A stretch of DNA of 5,397 nt from Desulfobacteraceae bacterium (GCA_030642545.1 DAOWNP010000177.1:1-5397); one strand, 5' to 3'; counted from the stretch's first letter, positions 1-5,397 are shown. A program made the numbers and translations. The notes: generated from the letters alone by a model not told the origin.

Positions 1-4
1 AGAT

Positions 5-159
5 TCAAGCCATCTTTACCCGATCTAAAATCACAAAAACATCAAAAGAGCCAGCTATTCCATCTGTTTTTAAGTTTTCAGGTCGAACAAATCTAACTTT
101 CAATCTATGTGCCTATTTGTGGAAGTTATTTCATCCACATTCCTTATATTATCTTTCAT
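5..159 (-). pseudogene. Possible frameshifted coding remnant, unrecognised
   Basis: On the minus strand an open frame of 35 codons runs from just after an in-frame TAG (complement of 113-115) to a TGA (complement of 5-7). It encodes a protein-like stretch that includes RFVRPENLKTDG and AGSFDVFVILDR. It has no ATG near its beginning. A second minus-strand frame starts with ATG at 159-157, reads MKDNIRNVDEITSTNRHID, and stops at the complement of 100-102, overlapping the first frame. Joining the two with a single-base shift near 100-112 would give a continuous protein of about 50 residues. I see no clear ribosome binding site before the ATG, and I do not recognise the family. The longer frame has a balanced, coding-like composition compared with the surrounding AT-rich spacer, which is the only support. 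It could equally be a chance open frame. Confidence 0.2.
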
Positions 160-259
160 GGATATCTTTAATACATTAATTTTTCTTCTTCAATAAATAA
201 AATTTACTCTCATTTTTTTGTTGTATCTGTCATACACACAATAAGGTAATAAAAAATTT

Positions 260-1591
260 ATGAAAAAAATGAAAAAAATCATGCTTCTCGCCGGTCAGAC
301 TTTTGCAAGTAAACCAACCCCTCTGATTTTAACATCTGTTCTAAGTTCATGTATTGGTGTGACATTATATGACAAAAAAGCTAAAATCGGAGGAATGATA
401 CATCTTCTTCTTGCAAAACCATACATAGAAACAGAAACAGAACCTGCAAAATATGCTTCCACAGGGCTTCCGAATCTACTTAAAACAATGTATGAAAAAG
501 GAGCATCTTCTGAAAACATTAAAGCTAATATAGCAGGAGGAGCACTGACAGGAACAATTAAAGAGCATGATATGGCCTTTGATGTAGGAAGCCATACACT
601 TGATGCTGTATATGAAATTTTAAAAAATGAGAATATAGATATAGAGACGGCTGAAACAGGAGGAACACTTTTATATAAAATAAGCTTAGATCTCTTATCA
701 GGTGAAACTGCAATCAACCCTGCACATTATGATAAAAAAAATCAGAATCAGGTCAATTTCAAACAAGACAAATTACACATAAAAAACAGTCTAAACAATA
801 TTAAACCAATTCCACAGATTGTTTTAAAAATATTTAGAATTATTAATGAAAATAACTATGACTTTGATGATATAACAAAAGAAGTAAAAAAGGATCAGGT
901 TGTATCTGCAAAAGTGCTTCAATTATGTAACACATCATTTTTTTCCAATTCGAAAAAAATAGATTCTATCTCCCATGCGTTACTTATTTTAGGAGAAGAT
1001 ACCTTAGTAAAATCAATAATTCTCACATATATCAAAGTTTTTTACAATCAATCAATAAAGTGTTATTCACTGAGTAAAGGAGGTCTTTACCATCACACAT
1101 TAGGCACAGCAATCATTGCAGAAAAAATAGCAGAAATGACAAATGAAAATCCATTTTCAGCTTACGCTGCAGGCCTTTTGCATGACATCGGCATGTTAGT
1201 TTTAGACCAAAGCCTTCCTGATGGTTTTAATATACTCTACAATGATATTAATAAAGATAATCAGGGATTATTAAAAATTGAAACCAATCTGTTTGGTTTA
1301 AATCATTGTACAGCAGGATACATGCTTGCCAGGAAATGGGACCTTCCGGATACTATCTGTGATGTTATCTTAAACCATCATAATCCAGAAAAAACATGGC
1401 TTCCAACCAAGCTCACCTATATTGTAAACATTGCAGATATTATAATGTCACAATTTTATGCTGGAATGAATCTTGATTATTTATACACTAACAGGTTAAA
1501 ATCCAACTTAATATTGTTAGGTCTTCAAAATTTAAGTTTTGAAGAATTGGTAGATACTGTAACTTTAAATATTTCCAAAGAATTATTGTAA
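260..1591 (+). CDS. CheD-HDOD fusion protein, copy 1 (catalytic triad present)
   Basis: A 443-residue cytoplasmic two-domain protein. Residues about 8-160 form a CheD domain. CheD deamidates glutamines on chemoreceptors and, in some bacteria, partners CheC. The Thr-Cys-His set known from Thermotoga CheD is present at the expected spacing: T25, C31, H48 (Cys+17). The domain continues with IAGGALTG near 93-100 and GGTLLYKISLDLLSGE near 135-150, both typical CheD segments. The usual LGSC is LSSC here, with S29 replacing Gly. After a linker, residues about 180-390 form an HDOD domain, starting at KPIPQIVLKIFRIINE. HD-type metal-ligand positions look kept: H279, H308-D309 in LLHDIG, H349, H373-H374 and an Asp in NIADI. 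No signal peptide or membrane segment is visible. The start at 260 has a weak AAGG 13 bases upstream. Met4 (position 269) aligns with the start of copy 2, so it is a real alternative. The gene lies 78 bases upstream of its paralogue. The fold calls are firm; the output of the HDOD domain is unknown. Confidence 0.9.
   Translation: MKKMKKIMLLAGQTFASKPTPLILTSVLSSCIGVTLYDKKAKIGGMIHLLLAKPYIETETEPAKYASTGLPNLLKTMYEKGASSENIKANIAGGALTGTIKEHDMAFDVGSHTLDAVYEILKNENIDIETAETGGTLLYKISLDLLSGETAINPAHYDKKNQNQVNFKQDKLHIKNSLNNIKPIPQIVLKIFRIINENNYDFDDITKEVKKDQVVSAKVLQLCNTSFFSNSKKIDSISHALLILGEDTLVKSIILTYIKVFYNQSIKCYSLSKGGLYHHTLGTAIIAEKIAEMTNENPFSAYAAGLLHDIGMLVLDQSLPDGFNILYNDINKDNQGLLKIETNLFGLNHCTAGYMLARKWDLPDTICDVILNHHNPEKTWLPTKLTYIVNIADIIMSQFYAGMNLDYLYTNRLKSNLILLGLQNLSFEELVDTVTLNISKELL
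428..445 (+). repeat. In-frame hexanucleotide repeat (about 2.5 units)
   Basis: GAAACA, GAAACA, then the divergent GAACCT encode ETETEP in the CheD domain of copy 1. The equivalent stretch in copy 2 has one more hexamer, so the two-residue length difference between the paralogues is explained by repeat-unit gain or loss. Confidence 0.6.
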
Positions 1592-1669
1592 GGGTCATGG
1601 AAACACAAGTACATATTAAAAAAAGACAGTAATAACAAACAAAACTCATATAAAAAACTGATAAAATAG

Positions 1670-3010
1670 ATGAAAGAAAACATAATTCTAACCGGACAAG
1701 CTTATGTAAGTAATTCAACTCCCCTGATTTTAACATCAATTTTAGGCTCATGTATTGGTGTAACTTTATATGACAAAAAAGCTAAAATAGGAGGAATGAT
1801 AAATGTTCTTCTTGCCAAACCATATACAGACACCGACACAGACACAGAACCTGAAAAGTATGTTTCCACAGGGTTTCCTTACATACTTAAAGCCATGTAT
1901 GAAAAAGGAGCTTCTTCTGAAAATATTAAAGCTAATATAGCAGGAGGAGCACTAACAGGAACAATTAAAGAGTATAATATGACCTTTGATACAGGAGGCC
2001 GTACACTTGACGCTGTATATGAAATTTTAAAAAATGAAAAGATAGATATAGAAAAGGCTGAAACAGGAGGAACACTTTTATATAAAATAAGCTTAGACCT
2101 CTTATCTGGTGAAACTACAATCAGCCCTGCATATTATGATAAAAAAAATCAAATTACAGATAATTTCAAACAAGATAAATTACACATAAAAAATAGTTTA
2201 AAAAACAATTTAAATAACATTAAACCAATTCCCCAGATTGTTTTAAAAATATTTAGAATTATTAATGAAAACAACTATGATTTTGATGATATAACAAAAG
2301 AGGTAAAAAAAGATCAGGTTATATCTGCAAAAGTTCTTCAGTTATGCAATACTGCATTTTTTTCCCGTTCGAAAAAAATAGACTCTATATCCCATGCCTT
2401 ACTCATTTTAGGCGAAGACACCTTAGTAAAATCAATAATTCTCACATATATCAAAGACTTTTATAATCAATCAATAAAGTGTTATTCACTAAGTAAAGGC
2501 GGTCTTTACCGTCACGCATTAGGCACAGCAATCATTGCAGAAAAAATAGCAGAAATAGCAGGCGAAAATAAATTTTCAGCATACTCTGCAGGACTTATGC
2601 ATGATATTGGCATGTTAGTTTTAGATCAAAGCCTTCCTGATGATTTTAACATGTTCTACAACAATATTAATAAAGAAGATCAGGGATTATTAAAAATTGA
2701 AAATAAACTGTTTGGACTGAATCATTGCACAGCAGGACACATGCTTGCCAGAAAATGGAATCTGCCGGATACTATCTGTGATGCTATCTTAAACCATCAT
2801 AATCCCCAAAAAACATGCCTTTCAACTAATCTAACCTATATCATAAATATTGCAGATATTATAATGTCACAAGTTTATGCAGGTATGAATCTTGAGTATT
2901 TACACACTTTTAGATTAGAATCCAAATTAAAATTGTTAGGTCTTCAAGATTTGAGTTTTGAGGAATTTGTAGATACTGTAACTTTAAATATTTCCAAAGA
3001 ATTATTGTAA
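1670..3010 (+). CDS. CheD-HDOD fusion protein, copy 2 (catalytic His replaced by Asn)
   Basis: A 446-residue paralogue of the preceding gene, about 83% identical by hand alignment, with the same order: CheD (about 1-160), linker, HDOD (about 185-393). In CheD, T22 and C28 are kept and LGSC is canonical, but the catalytic His position (Cys+17) is N45. The codon is AAT at 1802-1804 against CAT in copy 1. Loss of that His should abolish Cys-His deamidation, so the domain may only bind receptor or partner; this is inference from the CheD mechanism. The HDOD part keeps the HD-like residues, including H311-D312 in LMHDIG and the later His-His pair. Relative to copy 1 it has one extra hexamer (two residues) near residue 58 and four extra residues (LKNN type) in the linker. 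No good Shine-Dalgarno sequence precedes the ATG, so translation may be coupled or weak. It ends 32 bases before selA, with no terminator visible in between. The last 41 bases or so of the two copies are identical. Confidence 0.9.
   Translation: MKENIILTGQAYVSNSTPLILTSILGSCIGVTLYDKKAKIGGMINVLLAKPYTDTDTDTEPEKYVSTGFPYILKAMYEKGASSENIKANIAGGALTGTIKEYNMTFDTGGRTLDAVYEILKNEKIDIEKAETGGTLLYKISLDLLSGETTISPAYYDKKNQITDNFKQDKLHIKNSLKNNLNNIKPIPQIVLKIFRIINENNYDFDDITKEVKKDQVISAKVLQLCNTAFFSRSKKIDSISHALLILGEDTLVKSIILTYIKDFYNQSIKCYSLSKGGLYRHALGTAIIAEKIAEIAGENKFSAYSAGLMHDIGMLVLDQSLPDDFNMFYNNINKEDQGLLKIENKLFGLNHCTAGHMLARKWNLPDTICDAILNHHNPQKTCLSTNLTYIINIADIIMSQVYAGMNLEYLHTFRLESKLKLLGLQDLSFEEFVDTVTLNISKELL
1829..1852 (+). 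repeat. In-frame hexanucleotide repeat (about 3.5 units)
   Basis: GACACC, GACACA, GACACA, then the divergent GAACCT encode DTDTDTEP in the CheD domain of copy 2. It corresponds to the shorter ETETEP stretch at 428-445 in copy 1 and is a likely slippage-prone site. Confidence 0.6.
2195..2218 (+). repeat. Imperfect 12-bp tandem duplication in the linker of copy 2
   Basis: AGTTTAAAAAAC (2195-2206) is followed directly by AATTTAAATAAC (2207-2218), 10 of 12 bases alike. It encodes SLKN then NLNN between the CheD and HDOD domains and accounts for the four-residue insertion relative to copy 1, which has a single unit. Confidence 0.6.
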
Positions 3011-3042
3011 AATCAGCAAAAAGAAGGTAAATTTAAAAAAAT

Positions 3043-4464
3043 ATGGAAAATGAATCTTTAAAAAAAGAACTTTTAAAATCTCTACCTGGTGTTGATCATA
3101 TTTTTACACAGATCCAAAAAAACATGATCAGTAATAACATACCAAGAACAGTTATAATTGACTCAATACGAACATGTATTGAAAAAATAAGACTGTCTAT
3201 ACTTAAAAACCATAATACATTATCTTCAAAAGATTTAGATGACAGCACTATTATCTATAAAGTTAATACTCTTATTGCAAAAACGTTGGCTCTAAATTTA
3301 AAAAAAACTATAAATGCAACAGGAGTAATCCTTCATACCAATTTAGGAAGATCAGTTCTTCCTGAGGAAGTTTTAAAAAATATTACTGCTGTATCTTCGG
3401 GATATTCAAATCTTGAATTAAATCTTTCAACAGGAAAACGGGGCTTAAGATACAGTTGTGTTGACGATATTTTGTGTAAACTATCTGGTGCTGAAGCAGC
3501 AATGGTTGTAAACAATAACGCGGCAGCTGTTCTGCTGTGCCTTGAAACCATAGCAAAAGACAAACAGGTAATAGTATCAAGGGGAGAGATGGTTGAAATA
3601 GGAGGCTCTTTCAGGATACCTGATGTTATGGTAAAAAGCGGATGTATATTAAAAGAGATAGGAACAACAAACAGAACCCATGTAAAAGATTATGAAAATG
3701 CCATAACAGATAACACAGGTTTACTGTTAAAAGTTCATACAAGCAACTACAGCATTGTAGGATTTTCTTTAAGCGTAAGCCTTAATGAGCTACACAGTAT
3801 TGGCCTGAAACATAAAATCCCTGTAATGGAAGATCTCGGCAGCGGAACATTTATTGATTTTTCAAAATATGGGCTCACAAAAGAACCGACTATTTCAGAA
3901 TCAATCGCAGCAGGAGCTGATATAGTGACATTTAGTGGAGATAAACTTTTAGGCGGACCACAGGCAGGAATAATTATAGGTAAAAAAAAGATAATTGATA
4001 AAATTAAAGAAAATCCACTTACAAGAGCATTAAGAATAGACAAAATAACTCTATCTGCCCTTGAAGCAACTTTAAATCTTTACAGAGATGAAAAAAAAGC
4101 TATAAGAAGCATTCCCACTCTAAAAATGCTTTTATCACCTTTTTCTGAGATCGAAAAAAAAGCTGAAATGTTAAACAACCTTATATCAAATATCAAGAGT
4201 ACAAAACTCTCTGCAACATTACTTGCAAAAAACTCAAAAGCAGGTGGTGGATCCATGCCTCTTCTTAAGCTTCAAAGCAAATGTATAGGCTTAAAATCAG
4301 ACACGCTCTCTACTCGTAAAATTGAAAAGTTTATGAGAGCAAACAACCCGCCTGTTATAGGCAGGATAGAAGACAACCTGTTTATAATTGATTTAAGAAC
4401 AGTCAAGGAAAAAGAAATTCCAATTATTGCAAAAGCAGTAAAACAAATTACAGAAAGGATATAG
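3043..4464 (+). CDS. selA: L-seryl-tRNA(Sec) selenium transferase (selenocysteine synthase)
   Basis: SelA is a PLP enzyme that converts seryl-tRNA(Sec) to selenocysteinyl-tRNA(Sec) using selenophosphate from SelD; the product is delivered to UGA codons by SelB. The 473-residue length is normal (the E. coli protein is about 463). The PLP-binding lysine is K301 in FSGDKLLGGPQAG, matching K295 of E. coli. Other family segments in order are INATGVILHTNLGRS (near 90), NNNAAAVLL (near 158), RGEMVEIGGSFRIPD (near 180), EIGTTNRTH, LKVHTSNYSIVGFS and MEDLGSGTFIDFS. A helical N-terminal region of about 80 residues, typical of full bacterial SelA, is present. This and the intact motifs argue for true SelA rather than a SelA-like archaeal or orphan aminotransferase. 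A GAAGG lies at 3023-3027, 15 bases before the ATG, an unusually long spacing. No selB, selD or tRNA(Sec) lies in the window, so the rest of the pathway must be elsewhere. The gene follows the second cheD-HDOD gene by 32 bases and may be cotranscribed with it, without an evident functional link. Confidence 0.97.
   Translation: MENESLKKELLKSLPGVDHIFTQIQKNMISNNIPRTVIIDSIRTCIEKIRLSILKNHNTLSSKDLDDSTIIYKVNTLIAKTLALNLKKTINATGVILHTNLGRSVLPEEVLKNITAVSSGYSNLELNLSTGKRGLRYSCVDDILCKLSGAEAAMVVNNNAAAVLLCLETIAKDKQVIVSRGEMVEIGGSFRIPDVMVKSGCILKEIGTTNRTHVKDYENAITDNTGLLLKVHTSNYSIVGFSLSVSLNELHSIGLKHKIPVMEDLGSGTFIDFSKYGLTKEPTISESIAAGADIVTFSGDKLLGGPQAGIIIGKKKIIDKIKENPLTRALRIDKITLSALEATLNLYRDEKKAIRSIPTLKMLLSPFSEIEKKAEMLNNLISNIKSTKLSATLLAKNSKAGGGSMPLLKLQSKCIGLKSDTLSTRKIEKFMRANNPPVIGRIEDNLFIIDLRTVKEKEIPIIAKAVKQITERI
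4452..4459 (+). promoter_or_regulatory. Strong ribosome binding site inside the end of selA
   Basis: AGAAAGGA within the last codons of selA sits 7 bases before the ATG at 4467. It is better placed than the sites before the two cheD-HDOD genes or selA, which suggests that a coupled downstream gene is or once was translated here. Confidence 0.4.
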
Positions 4465-4466
4465 CA

Positions 4467-4556
4467 ATGTCAAATTTCCGGCTAAATTCGATTTCATACT
4501 CTCAAACTTTATCTAAAAAATCTGAAAAAACGGGCATGATTCAACTATATTTATAA
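4467..4556 (+). CDS. Small ORF of 29 residues directly after selA, unrecognised
   Basis: The ATG is two bases after the selA stop codon, with the ribosome binding site AGAAAGGA 7 bases upstream. The ORF encodes a 29-residue peptide rich in Ser, Lys and Leu, beginning MSNFRLNSISYSQ and ending GMIQLYL, then TAA. I do not recognise it, and it has no membrane segment or motif. The good initiation context and tight spacing to selA support translation. The short length and the AT-rich, non-coding-looking DNA after it fit either a small peptide or the residual 5' end of a deleted operon gene. In many genomes selB follows selA, but this peptide does not resemble the GTP-binding start of SelB. Chance is also possible. 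Confidence 0.27.
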   Translation: MSNFRLNSISYSQTLSKKSEKTGMIQLYL

Positions 4557-4575
4557 AAAAAATAAAAAAATACCC

Positions 4576-4603
4576 TTGACTTTCAGACCACTTCATTTAT
4601 AGC
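4576..4603 (+). promoter_or_regulatory. Putative sigma70 promoter for the PEBP gene
   Basis: TTGACT (4576-4581) and TATAGC (4598-4603) are separated by 16 bases, close to the consensus TTGACA and TATAAT. Transcription would begin near 4610, leaving an untranslated leader of about 75 bases before the ATG at 4686. It is the best promoter-like pair I found in the window, but AT-rich DNA makes -10 matches common. Confidence 0.45.
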
Positions 4604-4616
4604 TTCAAGTATTCCA

Positions 4617-4637
4617 TTACTAAAAAAATATTAGTAA
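4617..4637 (+). promoter_or_regulatory. Perfect 7-bp inverted repeat, possible operator
   Basis: TTACTAA (4617-4623) and TTAGTAA (4631-4637) are exact reverse complements around a 7-base A-rich centre. The repeat lies just after the predicted start point of the promoter at 4576-4603, where a repressor site would be expected. An AT-only stem with one G-C pair would make a weak RNA hairpin, so a protein-binding site is the likelier reading. No regulator gene is nearby to assign to it. Confidence 0.35.
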
Positions 4638-4685
4638 AGTTTCAACACAACATTATTTAAACATTAAAATATATGGAGAAACAAT

Positions 4686-5180
4686 ATGGATACTACCTCC
4701 CTGCCAAAATTTACAATAACAAGCTCAGCTTTTGACGAAGGAGCTATGATTCCACAAAAATATTCATTAAACGGTGAAAATATTTCACCGGAGATTACAT
4801 GGCACGGTGCTCCAAAAGAGACTAAATCTTTTGTTATTATTATGGAAGATCCTGACATACCAATGCCCAAATTCCTTATATCTGCATGGACTCACTGGAT
4901 TGTGTACGATATTCCAGCAGAAACAACATCTATACCTGCAGCTCTTCCTGTTAAAGCAACTCTTGAAAGTGGAATAAAACAGGGAAAAACATCATTTATG
5001 AAAACAGGTTACAATGGACCTAAACCTCCATTTGGAACTCATCGTTACTTTTTTAATATTTACGCTATAGACAAAACCATAAATTTAATCCCTGAAAAAA
5101 CCAATAAGAAAAAAATAATAAATGCTATGCAAGGGAGTATTTTAGCCACAGGAAAGCTTATGGGACAATATAAAAAATAG
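4686..5180 (+). CDS. YbhB/YbcL family Raf kinase inhibitor-like protein (PEBP fold)
   Basis: A 164-residue protein of the phosphatidylethanolamine-binding protein superfamily, of normal length for bacterial YbhB/YbcL. The PEBP signature is visible as FVIIMEDPDIP (residues 49-59), with D55 and D57 in the anion-binding pocket. Downstream are THWIVYDIP (69-77, with H70), GYNGPKPPFGTHRYFF (108-123, with H119 and R120 of the ligand site) and NAMQGSILATGKLMGQY at the C terminus. The N-terminal NGENISPEITW is also typical. The C-terminal helix often carries GHIL; here it is GSIL, a minor change. There is no signal peptide, so it should be cytoplasmic, as for YbhB. The cellular role of the bacterial family is not established, and inhibition of a kinase should not be assumed. 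The start is set by GGAGA at 4675-4679, six bases before the ATG. It appears to be a single-gene unit with its own promoter, 221 bases after selA. Confidence 0.95.
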   Translation: MDTTSLPKFTITSSAFDEGAMIPQKYSLNGENISPEITWHGAPKETKSFVIIMEDPDIPMPKFLISAWTHWIVYDIPAETTSIPAALPVKATLESGIKQGKTSFMKTGYNGPKPPFGTHRYFFNIYAIDKTINLIPEKTNKKKIINAMQGSILATGKLMGQYKK

Positions 5181-5255
5181 AAATTAAGGAATGTGAGCAA
5201 TCCTAAAAAGTTATGAAGATAAAACTCATTCTGTAAAGTTAAACAAGTATAAAGA

Positions 5256-5286
5256 CCCACGTTCCCACACTAAGGAACGTGGGAAC
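5256..5286. repeat. Compact GC-richer palindrome with two alternative stems (REP-like)
   Basis: CCCACGTTCC (5256-5265) pairs exactly with GGAACGTGGG (5274-5283) across an 8-base loop. Overlapping it, GTTCCCAC (5261-5268) pairs exactly with GTGGGAAC (5279-5286) across 10 bases. The two stems exclude each other. The GTTCCCAC/GTGGGAAC motif resembles, from memory, dispersed intergenic palindromes found in many bacteria, so it may be a genome-wide repeat. It lies 76 bases after the PEBP gene. It could act as a transcript-end structure, but no T-run follows on the + strand. Confidence 0.65.
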
Positions 5287-5292
5287 ATATAC

Positions 5293-5396
5293 TAAATACC
5301 TAAGCAAAAATAAACATAATTTTCCGCAATATAAGTCATTGATATTTATTAAAAAGTTAGTTTAGAAATATTGGATTAATTATGCTTAGGTACTTA
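5293..5396. repeat. Long-range inverted repeat, possible MITE or IS terminus
   Basis: TACCTAAGCA (5297-5306) and TGCTTAGGTA (5383-5392) are perfect reverse complements. The match continues on both sides with a few mismatches, so that 5293-5313 and 5376-5396 pair at about 18 of 21 positions. The enclosed 62 bases are AT-rich and have no convincing open frame. The arrangement, about 104 bases in total, looks like a miniature element with terminal inverted repeats. The right arm alone could also be the edge of a larger element beyond the window. Target duplications cannot be judged because the window ends at 5397. Confidence 0.45.
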
Positions 5397-5397
5397 T

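Noticed and set aside
218..246. Possible promoter and TGTAT-N5-ATACA palindrome upstream of copy 1
   Set aside because: TTGTTG has no acceptable -10 partner at the right spacing, and the 5-bp palindrome is easily explained by chance in AT-rich DNA.
295..717. Open frame of 140 codons antisense to copy 1, and similar antisense frames within selA (3333-3563, 3383-3580, 3747-4043)
   Set aside because: All lie inside strongly conserved coding sequence on the other strand and show no recognisable family. They are shadows of the real genes.
1597..1632. Eleven-codon ORF between the two CheD-HDOD genes
   Set aside because: It is very short, and its AAGGG lies only two bases from the ATG, too close for a normal ribosome binding site. 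There is no support for a gene.
4465..4685. tRNA(Sec) or other RNA gene in the spacer after selA
   Set aside because: I looked for a tRNA-like cloverleaf with GTTC loop and acceptor pairing and found none. The spacer is mostly A and T.
5187..5206. Weak hairpin AGGA...TCCT after the PEBP stop codon
   Set aside because: Only four base pairs match, which is too weak to call a structure.
5256..5286. Palindrome as a Rho-independent terminator of the PEBP gene
   Set aside because: No T-run follows the stem on the + strand, and only a weak T-rich tail exists on the minus strand, so I treat it as a repeat rather than a terminator.

Overview
This AT-rich window (about one third G+C by eye) carries four clear genes, all on the + strand. 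It suggests an AT-rich anaerobic bacterium. An HDOD-type signalling protein fused to CheD together with a selenocysteine pathway gene would fit Desulfobacterota (Desulfobacterales-like), but that placement is inference from gene content and cannot be proven here.

Layout. Positions 1-259 hold no confident gene, only a possible frameshifted coding remnant on the minus strand (about 5-159). Positions 260-1591 and 1670-3010 are a tandem pair of paralogous two-domain proteins, each with an N-terminal CheD (chemoreceptor glutamine deamidase) domain joined to a C-terminal HDOD/HD-like domain. They are about 83% identical by hand alignment. Positions 3043-4464 encode full-length SelA, selenocysteine synthase. 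A well-placed ribosome binding site at the end of selA leads into a 29-codon ORF (4467-4556). The next spacer contains a plausible sigma70 promoter and a perfect 7-bp inverted repeat. Positions 4686-5180 encode a YbhB/YbcL-type (PEBP, Raf-kinase-inhibitor-like) cytoplasmic protein. The last 217 bases are non-coding and contain two inverted-repeat structures: a compact palindrome with two alternative foldings (5256-5286), and a wider pair of inverted repeats (5293-5313 and 5376-5396) that could bound a small MITE-like element or mark an insertion sequence edge.

How the genes relate. The two cheD-HDOD genes and selA lie head to tail with gaps of 78 and 32 bases and could share a transcript, although their functions have no obvious link. 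The PEBP gene appears to have its own promoter. The most interesting point is the tandem CheD-HDOD pair. Copy 1 keeps the Thr-Cys-His catalytic set of CheD but has Ser in place of the Gly that normally precedes the Ser-Cys. Copy 2 keeps that Gly but has Asn in place of the catalytic His. One duplicate therefore probably lost deamidase chemistry while keeping a nearly unchanged HDOD domain, which points to subfunctionalisation or a binding-only CheD module. No CheC, MCP, CheY or other chemotaxis gene is visible in the window.
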